From contig JASJDS010000003.1 in NCBI GenBank assembly GCA_030065055.1, forward strand, positions 1-61,233: a DNA stretch of 61,233 bases. The letters are read 5' to 3'. Positions 34,459 to 43,655 of the stretch are shown one piece after another. The notes under the pieces were generated by a model. It was not told where the DNA came from. It saw nothing but the letters and a program-made list of their open reading frames with translations, and ran no database searches. The translations under genes were made by a program, and so were the position numbers. The DNA is from Calothrix sp. MO_192.B10. GTDB taxonomy: Bacteria; Cyanobacteriota; Cyanobacteriia; Cyanobacteriales; Nostocaceae. Positions within the stretch are counted from its first letter, which is position 1. Each line of letters opens with the position of its first letter.

Positions 34459-35661
34459 CTACAGGCATTTCCCTAACGCTTCTGCCAACTCCTTAGCTGT
34501 TTGATAGCGATCGCGTGGTAGAGGCTCTGTAACCCGTTCAATAATTTTCCTGAGTTGGGGTGTAATAGTAGGCACCTTTTCTACATTAAAACGAAAACTT
34601 CTGCCTCGCAGGTGGTAAAACTTGAAAGGGTTTTCCCCTGTGAGTAAAAATATGAGGGTTGGTCCAATGGCATACAAATCTGATTGTGTGAGGGGTTGGC
34701 CCCGTTCCTGTTCCGGGGCGCAGTATCCTTCTGCGCCGATGCGGGTACCGGGGGTAGTGCCAATTTCTTTCACAGCTCCAAAATCCAGCACTACAATCCG
34801 ATTATTAGAACTGCGTACCATCAAATTGGCAGGTTTAATATCCCGGTGAATTAAGGGTGGGTCTTGACTGTGGAGATAGTCTAAAATGTCACAGGTTTGA
34901 ATCATCCAGGCGATCGCTTGATTAGGAAGAATTGGTCCGGTGAGTAACACCATTTTTTCCAAATCTTGACCGTGGACTAACTCCATCGCCAGGTATTTTT
35001 TACCACCTTCCACAAAAAAATCATAATATTCAGGAATGCCGGGATGATGGAGAGATTTAAGGGTATACGCCTCCCGCTCAAATAACTCCCTTGCCTTGGC
35101 AACCTTTGCCATATCAGCATTCATTTGTTTCAAAACTAATAAATGGGGCTTACCAGCAACCGTTCCCGCCCCATTCCACGCTAGATAGGTAGTACCCATT
35201 CCCCCCTGTCCCAAAGTCCGCAATACTTGGTAATTACGAATGGTTTGTTGTACTGACAGAGGTTGACCACAATGAATACAAAATAGATTTTCTGGTGCAT
35301 TCCCTTGGTGAGTACACTTGGAAAGCTGAGGATGAATATTTTGCTTGACTGTAACCTGCTCTATTTGGAATTGCAGCATGGGACCACCCTTTGCCAGTTC
35401 CAGGAGGGAATTATCTGACAAGGAACTTTGGTGAATCAAAACCCCATTCAAAAAAGTGCCATTAGTTCCATAACTAATCACCTGCCAACCATCACCACTA
35501 GAATTGCGTCGAATTTCTAAATGATGCCGGGAAACTAAATTATCCGTTAATACAACGTGATTATCCGCCGAACGACCAACCCGAATTACGGACTCGTTCT
35601 CAAAACACCACTGATCCAATGGTATTTGTTTTTGCGGTTCTAGCAAGGTCAGACTAACCAC
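34459..35661 (-). CDS. Ser/Thr protein kinase with N-terminal FHA domain
   Basis: A 400-aa Hanks-type kinase. Domain order: FHA (about 10-100) with VIRVGRSADNHVVLTDNLVS then RHHLEIRR, a zinc-ribbon CTHQGNAPENLFCIHCG (about 116-132), and the kinase domain (about 143-400) with GQGGMGTTYLA, VLKQM (Lys), IHRDIKPANLM, LDFGAVKEIG and CAPEQERGQP. FHA binds phosphothreonine, so it may read its own or a partner's phosphorylation. GTG start at 35661. The PP2C phosphatase gene ends only 40 bp upstream, which suggests an operon of opposing enzymes. No membrane segment is seen, so it is cytoplasmic. Confidence 0.92.
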   Translation of the reverse strand: MVSLTLLEPQKQIPLDQWCFENESVIRVGRSADNHVVLTDNLVSRHHLEIRRNSSGDGWQVISYGTNGTFLNGVLIHQSSLSDNSLLELAKGGPMLQFQIEQVTVKQNIHPQLSKCTHQGNAPENLFCIHCGQPLSVQQTIRNYQVLRTLGQGGMGTTYLAWNGAGTVAGKPHLLVLKQMNADMAKVAKARELFEREAYTLKSLHHPGIPEYYDFFVEGGKKYLAMELVHGQDLEKMVLLTGPILPNQAIAWMIQTCDILDYLHSQDPPLIHRDIKPANLMVRSSNNRIVVLDFGAVKEIGTTPGTRIGAEGYCAPEQERGQPLTQSDLYAIGPTLIFLLTGENPFKFYHLRGRSFRFNVEKVPTITPQLRKIIERVTEPLPRDRYQTAKELAEALGKCL

Positions 35662-35701
35662 AATTACGCAATCAAAAGTAAAAGGTAAAAGACAAGCATA
35701 T

Positions 35702-37714
35702 TTAATCTGGGTTTTCCAGAATCGGGCGTACTTTTGCCCGGATTAACACCGCCGTAATATTATCATGACCATTATATTGATTTGCCAAATCAATTAATTC
35801 TTTGACACCACTATCCAGATTGAACCCTGAACTGAGCAAGGGTAGGAGATGGGTTTCCCAATGGGTTTCTAGTAAATTATTATCTGATAGCCCATCGGAG
35901 ACAAGAACAAACAGCGTGTCTTCATTAATTTCGGAAAACTCCACATCCGGATTGAGAGAGTTTTGATCGCGAGGGCCCAGAGCTTGTGTCAATTGGTAGG
36001 CATCAGGACGGCCATAAGCAATGCTTGGTTCTACTCCCCTAGCAATCTCCCGTTGACCAACTTCATGGTCTACTGTCACCTGCTCTAATCCCTTTTTGCG
36101 AGTCAGGCGATAAAGGCGACTGTCTCCCACATGAGCTACCACCACTTTATTATCCTGGATGAGTAGCATCACTAAAGTAGTACCCATACGCCCCACACCA
36201 GAACGGGCATCGCTTTGATTCATGTTAAAAATGGCTTGATTCGCAGCCATCACACCCTGGCGAATAACTTCTTCGCTAGGTAGCTGTTTTTCAGTCCAAT
36301 GGGTTTGAAAATATTCTCTGAGGGTATTTACAGCTAACTCACTTGCTACCTCCCCACCAGCATGTCCTCCCATGCCATCACAGAGAATGTACAGCCCACG
36401 TACAGTCAGAGTTTTACTTCTTGGCAATTCAACCTTACTAATTTGGGTTTCAATGCCAAAACAGTCTTCATTATGATTTCTTTGCTTACCTACATCCGTA
36501 CAACCAGCATCATCCAAACTGCTTAACTGCATTGGTAAGGCAACCGTAGGCAACTCATCACCAATTGCCGTGGTTTCCTCTAGAGCATCGGATTGTAAGG
36601 TGGTACCTGCGACAGTTACTTCACCACCATTGTCCCCGCTTTCATTGCTTAAAAGGCTATCTCGATTATTTTCATTGTTATAGCCAGACTCTGGGAAATT
36701 ATCCTCTAACTCATTAGCAATCTCTGCCAAACGGGATTGTAAATCAGCCAGAGTTTCAATCTTGTCTTGCTCCAAATCTGCCAACAAATGCAACATCGAA
36801 CCAAATTGAGTGCGTTGGGACTTGCTAAACAGATGATGCCATACCTGTCCCAAAACTTTGATTGTTAAAGGTTGCCTTGGTTCATCAGTATTCGATGTCT
36901 CTGGAGATATATTACTTGGTAAATGGGCATTTCCTACATATAAACGCTGTAATGCCAAAGATTGGTCTTCATCCAAACGTAAATTAGATAATTCTAGGAG
37001 ACTGGAACAAGCATCAAACGGTGCTAACAACTCCCAGAGTTGGGTCATTTGATAAAAACACTCCAATATCTGCAATGAAGTAGTGCTATTATCCTGCAAT
37101 AATTGCAGCAAAGATTGCCACTGGGAGCGATCCTCTAGCAATACTACCTGCATCCCATCCTGTTGCCAACCATCATGAATTGGGGGAATACCCTTATGAG
37201 TTTGCGATTTCAAGGCAATATATGTTTGAGCCAAGGGTGGTATATTCCCCACACCCTCACCAGATTTGGGTAAATCTGGGGATGCTCCCCCTAGCATCGC
37301 TTCTAAGGGAGTGATTTGATATGGTTGACAGTCCAAAACTCGGACACATACCTCTCTATGGCTAGATGATTCCTCCATATTCGGTAGCGGTTCTAGCAAT
37401 TGATATCGCTGTTGGCAATCTAAGTAAGAATCAACCATTAGAGGTGAGGGAGCACTAGAAGACTCCTTTACCTCTGTAATTTCTAGTTTTTGAGAATCTT
37501 CCCCTAATTCCTGTGGTGACAAAGAATTATTTTTGACAATCAATGCTGTCCAGACAGTGCCGCACACTGCCCCACATGCATGACATTTTTCGGCATTGGT
37601 GGCAACGTTGACACCACATTCAGGACATACCCTTTGGTTGAGGGACATCCCACAGTTTTGACAGAATTTATGATTATCGGGGTTTTCAAATTTACACTCA
37701 GGGCAAATCAGCAT
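35702..37714 (-). CDS. PP2C-family protein phosphatase with N-terminal zinc ribbons
   Basis: A 670-aa protein with ATG start at 37714. N-terminal double zinc ribbon: CPECKFENPDNHKFCQNCG and CPECG...CHACG within residues 4-50. A long middle region (about 60-400) is of unknown fold. The C-terminal PP2C domain has GKQRNHNEDCFG, LCDGMGGHAGGEVASELA, GRMGTTLVMLL, VAHVGDSRLYRL, FVLVSDGLSDN and NGHDNITAVLI, so all metal-binding aspartates are present. It probably reverses phosphorylation by the FHA kinase encoded 40 bp downstream, which also has a zinc ribbon. The shared ribbons suggest a common binding partner. Confidence 0.92.
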   Translation of the reverse strand: MLICPECKFENPDNHKFCQNCGMSLNQRVCPECGVNVATNAEKCHACGAVCGTVWTALIVKNNSLSPQELGEDSQKLEITEVKESSSAPSPLMVDSYLDCQQRYQLLEPLPNMEESSSHREVCVRVLDCQPYQITPLEAMLGGASPDLPKSGEGVGNIPPLAQTYIALKSQTHKGIPPIHDGWQQDGMQVVLLEDRSQWQSLLQLLQDNSTTSLQILECFYQMTQLWELLAPFDACSSLLELSNLRLDEDQSLALQRLYVGNAHLPSNISPETSNTDEPRQPLTIKVLGQVWHHLFSKSQRTQFGSMLHLLADLEQDKIETLADLQSRLAEIANELEDNFPESGYNNENNRDSLLSNESGDNGGEVTVAGTTLQSDALEETTAIGDELPTVALPMQLSSLDDAGCTDVGKQRNHNEDCFGIETQISKVELPRSKTLTVRGLYILCDGMGGHAGGEVASELAVNTLREYFQTHWTEKQLPSEEVIRQGVMAANQAIFNMNQSDARSGVGRMGTTLVMLLIQDNKVVVAHVGDSRLYRLTRKKGLEQVTVDHEVGQREIARGVEPSIAYGRPDAYQLTQALGPRDQNSLNPDVEFSEINEDTLFVLVSDGLSDNNLLETHWETHLLPLLSSGFNLDSGVKELIDLANQYNGHDNITAVLIRAKVRPILENPD

Positions 37715-37885
37715 TATGGAAATTCCTTAATTCCCGCTCCAAGGTGCTTATAGCCAATCATATCCAAGGTTTTACAGTTGTAACTAGCTTTCCAATAATA
37801 TTTGGGAAAGGTTGTGGTTGTACCTGTGATGTTTGCTGGCAGTTTCCATTGTTACCCATAGTAACTAGAAGCTCAAGGGAATTGA

Positions 37886-37933
37886 CAATATTACTTATTA
37901 CTTATTACTTATTACTTATTACTTATTACTTAC
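37886..37933. repeat. Heptamer tandem repeat (TTACTTA)n at the end of the histidine kinase gene
   Basis: About six copies of TTACTTA, the same unit as 9281-9330. It reaches the stop codon of the histidine kinase (37930). Confidence 0.85.
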
Positions 37934-39681
37934 TCCCGGACAAGGGGAAGTTCTACTGTAAAACAGGTACGGTTGGCTTGACTGGCTACGGAAATAGTAC
38001 CCCCCAAATAAACAATGAGTTTTTTCACCAATGCCAATCCTAATCCTGTCCCTCCTTGTTTCCAGGGATCGTTGCTAGGAATGCGATAGAACTTGTCGAA
38101 AATTCTCGATAATTCCGCAACAGGAATTTCCACGCCATAGTTCTCTACTTGAAATTGTATACTACCATTCGATTCCTGGGCAGTAAGACTAATTTTGCTC
38201 CCAGAAGGACTAAATTTACAGGCATTTGTCAGTAGCTCGATTAAAATACGCTCCAGACTGAATGGATCGCAAATCAAGGTCGGTAAATTGGGGGCGATGG
38301 TCAAAGATAAATTATGGACACAACAGTTATGATGGCGGGCTTGAAATAACTGTACTACTTTGGTCAGCCATGAATGAATTTCTATGGTTTCCATTACCAA
38401 AGGCTTGGTGTTGCTATCCAGACGCTGTAAATCCAGAAAATTATTAATTAGATTAATTTCGCGATCGCATTCATTGTTTAATATTTGAAAATAGCGATTG
38501 GCTTTGGATAACTCAGATTCTGAAACTGCCGCCGCCAATAGGGAGGATGGCTGTTGACTTAAAGCAATGCCCAACATCTGAATCGCCATTTTCATGTTTG
38601 TCAGTGGTGTCCGCAACTCATGGGAAACGGTACTGAGAAATTCATCCTTGAGGCGATTGAGAAATTCCATTTCCTCTAACTGTCTTTGGGTTGCTTGCTG
38701 GCTTTCTGCAAGGGCAACTTCAGCCAACTTGCGCTCGGTAATATCCATCGCAGAACCAATATAACCAGCAAAATTTCCCCCAGGAGTAAATCGAGGTACA
38801 CCAGTATCTAAAACCCAGCGATACTTACCATCACCACGTCTTAAGCGATACTCTATCTGAAATTTTTCTTGGGTATTAAACGCTGATTTGTACGTTTGAA
38901 TACAGAAATCCCGGTCTTCTGGATGTACTCCTGACAACCAACCCCAACCCAACTCCTGCTCCATACTGCGCCCAGTAAAATCAAGCCATGATTGGTTAAA
39001 AAAACTATACATAGTGTCAACACCCGACATCCACAACATCACTGGTGCATGATCGGCCATAGTATGGAAGCGTTGTTCGCTTTCCCGCAAACTGTCTTCA
39101 GAGCGTTTGTGTTCTGTTATATCTTCACAAACCATCAAAATTACTGGATTTTTGGGATTATAATTTCCTTCAGCATCATTCTCTCCCTCTGCCATCAAAT
39201 GACGACCTTGTTTCGGCAGAATGCGCGCTACTACTTTGACCCAAGTAATTTCACTATTAGGGCAATGCAAACGCAATTCCCAAGTGTTAATTTTATTTAC
39301 AGATGGCTCGATCAATAAGTTCGATAACCCATCAGACAACTTTTGTTGGTCTGATGGCGCGAACAAACTGATAATATGCCGCTGCATCAAATCTTGAGGA
39401 ACATAACCCAGAGATTCCGCACCAAACTGATTCACAGACAAAATATTGCCATTGATATCTACACAAATACAAACGGTAGGTATGTAGTTATAAAGACTGT
39501 GAAATAACAAAAGTTCCTCTTGATGAGGCTGGGGGATTTCTGGGGTGCAAAGTTCTAAGTTGGATGCTTGCTCCAAGACATATTCTAAATGTTTAGGCAT
39601 TGTAAACAATGGATGTTCTTGGCAAGTAAGATGCCTGCTAGATTGCTGATTACGGCTCATAATACTTAAACTTGCATCCAC
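37930..39681 (-). CDS. PAS-domain sensor histidine kinase
   Basis: A 583-aa soluble hybrid-free sensor kinase. Order: a first PAS domain (about 65-190; NILSVNQFGAESLGY), a PAS/PAC domain (about 200-325; FHTMADHAPVMLWMSG, RRGDGKYRWVLDTG, GSAMDITERK), HisKA with STVSHELRTPLTNMK (phospho-acceptor His), and HATPase_c with ELLTNACKFSP, FDKFYRIP and GGTGLGLALVKKLI. The G1 box is unusual (VENYGVEIP instead of DxGxG), which may weaken ATP binding. GTG start at 39681; an ATG at 39660 is also possible. No response regulator gene is next to it. It follows the signalling genes upstream but has its own 215-bp spacer. Confidence 0.9.
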   Translation of the reverse strand: MDASLSIMSRNQQSSRHLTCQEHPLFTMPKHLEYVLEQASNLELCTPEIPQPHQEELLLFHSLYNYIPTVCICVDINGNILSVNQFGAESLGYVPQDLMQRHIISLFAPSDQQKLSDGLSNLLIEPSVNKINTWELRLHCPNSEITWVKVVARILPKQGRHLMAEGENDAEGNYNPKNPVILMVCEDITEHKRSEDSLRESEQRFHTMADHAPVMLWMSGVDTMYSFFNQSWLDFTGRSMEQELGWGWLSGVHPEDRDFCIQTYKSAFNTQEKFQIEYRLRRGDGKYRWVLDTGVPRFTPGGNFAGYIGSAMDITERKLAEVALAESQQATQRQLEEMEFLNRLKDEFLSTVSHELRTPLTNMKMAIQMLGIALSQQPSSLLAAAVSESELSKANRYFQILNNECDREINLINNFLDLQRLDSNTKPLVMETIEIHSWLTKVVQLFQARHHNCCVHNLSLTIAPNLPTLICDPFSLERILIELLTNACKFSPSGSKISLTAQESNGSIQFQVENYGVEIPVAELSRIFDKFYRIPSNDPWKQGGTGLGLALVKKLIVYLGGTISVASQANRTCFTVELPLVRE

Positions 39682-39848
39682 ACACTGATGTTAACTCAAC
39701 AGGAATAAAAAAACGATATTATACTCTTTTTGTTTGACCGATGTAAATATGACTTTATATCTAAGTTAAATTTTAGATGATATACCGAATCACGGTTTTA
39801 CAAAAAATAAATTATCTAGATAAATAAAACACAGGGTCATTTCAGTTA

Positions 39849-39940
39849 TCAGTTAGCCTCCTGGGTCGGAGCTGCGCTAACAGTTAGCCTCCTGGGTCGG
39901 AGCTGCGCTAACAGTTACCCCATCGATGAATCGAGGGGCT
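39849..39940. repeat. Composite hairpin repeat, locus B
   Basis: Two exact tandem units CAGTTAGCCTCCTGGGTCGG + AGCTGCGCTAA (39849-39911) are followed by a hairpin TTACCCCATCGAT-GA-ATCGAGGGGCT (39915-39940). Read on the minus strand it has the same order of parts as 5987-6123. The remaining 39682-40215 spacer shows no gene. Confidence 0.75.
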
Positions 39941-40215
39941 AATGAGAACAAGGAAAACATTTTTGACTCTCCACGGATAAATCCACACGGCTTGTATCCA
40001 GTTTATTTTTCGGTCACAGAGTATAGGAATGAATACAGATATTGCTTGATTAAATTTTTGTGGTAATTTTTATTTACAAATACCTAAATTTCTGCTGAAA
40101 TCATCAACTTTTTATGATAATGTAATCGAAAAGCGAACAAATGTCACCATAATTGATGCCCCTCACTGCCAATTTTGCATTGTTCTGCCCAAAAAATCCC
40201 TACAATTATAAATGG

Positions 40216-40794
40216 TTATCTCAATAATTGCATTTCTAGTTCCTGAAGATACCGCCATTCACCGGGCTGCAAGTCATCTAATTGTAAATTACCAATACTC
40301 TTCCTCACCAATCGTAAAGTGGGAAAGCCTACAGCCGCAGTCATGCGCCGTACCTGACGATTTTTCCCCTCCGTCACAGTCATTTCTAGCCATGCGGTAG
40401 GTACAGTTTTACGAAATCTAATGGGAGGATTGCGTTCGGGTAAGGGAGGAGGAGTTGGTAATAACCGTACCTTTGCTGGTCGAGTACGATAATTTTTGAT
40501 CGCTATTCCTTGCTCTAACTGCTGGAGAGCATCTTGATTGGGAATTCGCTCTACTTGTACCCAATAAGTACGTTGATGACCAAATTTAGGGTCACACAGG
40601 CGATGTTGTAATTGTCCGTGGTTGGTTAACAATAGTAGACCTTCACTATCCCAATCTAAGCGTCCGGCTGGATAAACATTTGGTATGGAAATATAGTCTT
40701 TGAGAGTGCTACGGGTGGGAGTATCTTGGGTAAATTGGCAAAGGACACCATAGGGTTTATAAAACAAGACATATTTATATTTTTTATTACTCAT
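40216..40794 (-). CDS. rluE: 23S rRNA pseudouridine synthase, RluE type
   Basis: A 192-aa RsuA-family pseudouridine synthase, ATG 40794 ([20 protein letters not shown]). The catalytic motif [15 protein letters not shown] (Asp47) and the late motifs [21 protein letters not shown] then VRKSIGNL are complete. Proteins of this short form, without the S4 domain, correspond to RluE, which modifies U2457 of 23S rRNA in E. coli. The basic residues needed for rRNA binding are present. It is a single-gene unit. Confidence 0.9.
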   Translation of the reverse strand: MSNKKYKYVLFYKPYGVLCQFTQDTPTRSTLKDYISIPNVYPAGRLDWDSEGLLLLTNHGQLQHRLCDPKFGHQRTYWVQVERIPNQDALQQLEQGIAIKNYRTRPAKVRLLPTPPPLPERNPPIRFRKTVPTAWLEMTVTEGKNRQVRRMTAAVGFPTLRLVRKSIGNLQLDDLQPGEWRYLQELEMQLLR

Positions 40795-40870
40795 GGACTA
40801 TGGAGGGAGTAATTTTGATTCACCAGGATAAAATACTATCTAAATTGTAGGCGTAGATAGGGCATCTTAA

Positions 40871-40990
40871 TTGACATACTCCCACGAATAGAATCCGTGA
40901 GATTCTGGGATACTGGCATAGATAGCAGGCGGACCCGTCTTACATCTACTCTCCCACGCCTACAATGCCCTGCCTAGTTGGATTACTCCA
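40871..40990 (-). mobile_element. IS200/IS605 right-end relic with tnpB C-terminal remnant
   Basis: TTGACATACTCCCACGAAT...ATCCGTGAGATTCT is a right-end hairpin in minus orientation. The adjoining bases read on the minus strand as VDVRRVRLLSMPVSQNLTDS, resembling a TnpB C-terminal tail. The rest of the gene is missing. Confidence 0.55.
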
Positions 40991-41109
40991 AACAACCAGA
41001 ACTGGTTTTCTTTCTTTAGGTCTGCCAGACTGTATGAATCCTGGATTTTACCCCTAGCAATATTGTATCCTGGCTAGGATAGCAAATTTTCAGGAAATAA
41101 AAAGGCGCT

Positions 41110-42456
41110 GTGGCAATCAGACGGATGACTTTTCGGCTATACCCAAATCATCAAACTGAATCTTTATTGCGGTATCACCGAAAGCTCCATAAGGACTTGT
41201 ACAATGCCGCAGTAAATAACAGATTTACTCAATATCAAAAATTTAATCATAAGGTTGATTATTTCGAGCAGCAGAACTGTTTACCAGCATTTAAAGAAGT
41301 TTGGGTAGAGTATAAGGAACTCCCTAGCCATGCCCTACAAGCGACTTTAAAGCGTGTTGATTTTGCTTTTGAGCGTTGGTTCAAAGGTTTAGGTAAACGT
41401 CCTAGATTTAAGTCAATTAGGCATTACTCAGGCTGGACTTACCCAGACTCCGCAGGTTTTAAAGTAGAATCAAATGGTGAAAACGGATACCTAAATTTGT
41501 CTAAAATTGGACGAATTCAGATGCGTGGAAAAGCTAAGTATTGGGGTAAACCTACGACTTGTACTATTATTTATCGTTCAGATAAATGGTATGCATCTAT
41601 CACCGTTAATATATTAGAACAAATTTTCAAGCCTGATATTTTACCTGTTGGTTCTGTTGGTATTGACTTAGGTTGTAAGTCTGCTTTGTCGATTACTGAT
41701 GGAGAAAATCATCAACAAATTGATGCTCCTCAGTTTTTGAGAAATGCAGAACATTTAATCAAAAAAGCTTCTAAGGACAAAAGGCGGAAACAAGCACCAA
41801 ATAGAAACAAGAAAATCAAGGCTTCTAGAAGATACAAGAAAGCCCAGTCAAAGGTTAGCAAGATAACTCGTAAAGTTGGCAATCAACGCCAAAACTGGGT
41901 ACATCAAGTGGCAACAGAAATTGTCAGCGGTAATAGCTTCGTTGCGACTGAAAAGCTAGAAGTAAAAAACATCACCCGTAAAGCAAAGAAAGATAAACGC
42001 AAAAAGCAAAAGGCTGGACTAAATAAGTCAATTCTTGATGTGGGTTTTGGGATGCTACGCAGTACCATAAAATACAAAGTAGAACAAATTGGTGGTGTTT
42101 TTGTAGAAATTCCCACACGTCAAGTTAAACCTTCTCAAACCTGTCCTAAATGTGGACATCAACACAAGAAAACTCTGGATATTCGAGTCCATGAGTGCAG
42201 TGTCTGTGGGTATATTCAAGACAGGGATATTGCTGCTGCCGAAGTAATGCTTTATTGGGCAAAAGGTACTCTACCGGGGTTAGGAACTAGCCTCGTAGGC
42301 GCTGATGTTGCCAGCTCTACCCCATCCACTCGTAAGCGTAAGCAAGCGCTCAGTATGGGGCAACTGGGGCAAAAGAAGCGTCAGAAATCTCAAAGTCACT
42401 TTGCTGTTCACGAGTTAGAGGATGTAGAAACCTCTAGCTCAGGCGAAGCTAGCTAG
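41110..42456 (+). CDS. tnpB: IS200/IS605-family TnpB (no tnpA)
   Basis: A 448-aa RNA-guided nuclease. GTG start at 41110 (MAIRRMTFRLYPNHQTESLL); an ATG lies five codons on. RuvC motifs are intact: GIDLGCKSAL (Asp), FVATEKLEVKN (Glu) and QDRDIAAAEVM (Asp), and a zinc ribbon CPKCGHQHKKTLDIRVHECS followed by VCG. The C-terminal tail is long and basic. A right-end hairpin (CCTCTAGCT...AGCTAGAGG) overlaps the last codons, ending near TGTCAA at 42475, immediately before the next gene's start. No TnpA gene is adjacent, so it would need one in trans (for example 21292-21693). Its right end and its 3' sequence would supply an omega RNA. Confidence 0.92.
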   Translation: MAIRRMTFRLYPNHQTESLLRYHRKLHKDLYNAAVNNRFTQYQKFNHKVDYFEQQNCLPAFKEVWVEYKELPSHALQATLKRVDFAFERWFKGLGKRPRFKSIRHYSGWTYPDSAGFKVESNGENGYLNLSKIGRIQMRGKAKYWGKPTTCTIIYRSDKWYASITVNILEQIFKPDILPVGSVGIDLGCKSALSITDGENHQQIDAPQFLRNAEHLIKKASKDKRRKQAPNRNKKIKASRRYKKAQSKVSKITRKVGNQRQNWVHQVATEIVSGNSFVATEKLEVKNITRKAKKDKRKKQKAGLNKSILDVGFGMLRSTIKYKVEQIGGVFVEIPTRQVKPSQTCPKCGHQHKKTLDIRVHECSVCGYIQDRDIAAAEVMLYWAKGTLPGLGTSLVGADVASSTPSTRKRKQALSMGQLGQKKRQKSQSHFAVHELEDVETSSSGEAS

Positions 42457-42483
42457 AGGTAGTTCATAATGTCAACCTCCCGG

Positions 42484-43389
42484 ATGTACCGTCGTTCATT
42501 TTTACTATTAAGCGGTGCTACCCTGACAAAAATATTGACACCTGCACCTGCTAAGGAACATTACACAGTTAGAGTTAGTTCCAGTAATAGTTCCAGTAAT
42601 ATTGTCGATCGCCGTGGAACTGTAAAGGTCGATCGCGGTAAAATTAATGGCATTTCTTTTTACAGGACGACTATCGATCTGACAGATCCTAACACCTTCA
42701 TTAGTATTGGTTTAGCCAACAATGCCAGCTTGGCTAATACCCAGCAACGCAGCAGTGGGGATGAAGAATTTCGCCAATTAGTGGCTCGACATTCAGCAGC
42801 AGTTGTAGCCAGTGGTACATTTTTTGCCAAAAGTAAGCAAAAAGCCGTTATGGGTAATATGGTGGCGGGAGGAAAATTTCTCAAGTATAGCCAATGGGAA
42901 AATTTTGGTACTACCTTGGGGTTACGGGCGGGAAATCAACCAGAAATGGTGACAGCTAGGGTTGATGGCACACCCCAATGGCATCAACATTGGTTTTCTC
43001 TCACCTGTGGCCCTAGGTTGCTGCGAAAGGGTAAAATTTGGCTCAAACCCGACTTAGAAGGCTTTAAAGACCCCCATGTATTAGGTAGAGCTAGTCGTAG
43101 TGCCATTGGCTTTCCTGCCAGTGGCAAACATTTAATTCTAGTTACCTTTAATACCTTACTGACTTTACCACAGGAGGCAAGGGCAATGAAAGCGATCGGT
43201 TGTGCTGAGGCGATGAATTTAGATGGGGGTTCATCCAATGCTTTAGCTGTAAGCAACAAAATTTTAGTTCCTGCTCGTCGCCCACTGACCAACGTCATTT
43301 TAATCTATGATGGCAAAAACCCCCCTCCTGAAGCTTTAAAACAGTCTTGGGAAAGGTTTCAAAAAGGCGATCGCCCACCTGGAGTATGA
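42484..43389 (+). CDS. Phosphodiester glycosidase (NAGPA-domain) family protein
   Basis: A 301-aa protein from the ATG at 42484. The start MYRRSFLLLSGATLTKIL resembles a twin-arginine or lipoprotein-type export signal, so the protein is probably periplasmic. The NAGPA/DUF2233 domain shows VASGTFFAKSKQKAVMGNMV, SLTCGPRLLRKGK and AEAMNLDGGSSNAL, the conserved catalytic-type block. Family members cleave N-acetylglucosamine-1-phosphodiesters; the natural bacterial substrate is unknown. The frame is open five codons further up, but that ATG (42469) lies inside the right end of the tnpB element, which abuts the gene and may have displaced its promoter. Confidence 0.85.
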   Translation: MYRRSFLLLSGATLTKILTPAPAKEHYTVRVSSSNSSSNIVDRRGTVKVDRGKINGISFYRTTIDLTDPNTFISIGLANNASLANTQQRSSGDEEFRQLVARHSAAVVASGTFFAKSKQKAVMGNMVAGGKFLKYSQWENFGTTLGLRAGNQPEMVTARVDGTPQWHQHWFSLTCGPRLLRKGKIWLKPDLEGFKDPHVLGRASRSAIGFPASGKHLILVTFNTLLTLPQEARAMKAIGCAEAMNLDGGSSNALAVSNKILVPARRPLTNVILIYDGKNPPPEALKQSWERFQKGDRPPGV

Positions 43390-43499
43390 GTTTGAGTCAG
43401 ACAGAAGGCAGGAGGGGAGTGATGGAGTGATGGAGTGATGGAGTGTAGCGTCTACAGCTTTGAAAATAAATAACCGAAAAACTGAAAAATCCACTCAAT

Positions 43500-43655
43500 T
43501 TCCTTGCCCTCCTTCTCTCCTTCCCTCCTTCTCTCCTTCCCTCCTTCTCTCCTTCTCTCCTTCTCTCCTTCTCTCCTTCTCTCCTTCCCTCCTTCACTCC
43601 TTCACTCCTTCTCTCCTTCTCTCCTTCTCTCCTTCACTCCTTCACTCCCTCACTC
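43500..43655. repeat. CTCCTTCTCT-type simple repeat
   Basis: About 150 bp of near-perfect CTCCTTC/TCTCC units between the NAGPA gene and the RNase gene; it extends to the last codons of the RNase ORF. Open frames in this stretch on either strand (for example 43397-43597) are artefacts. Confidence 0.9.
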
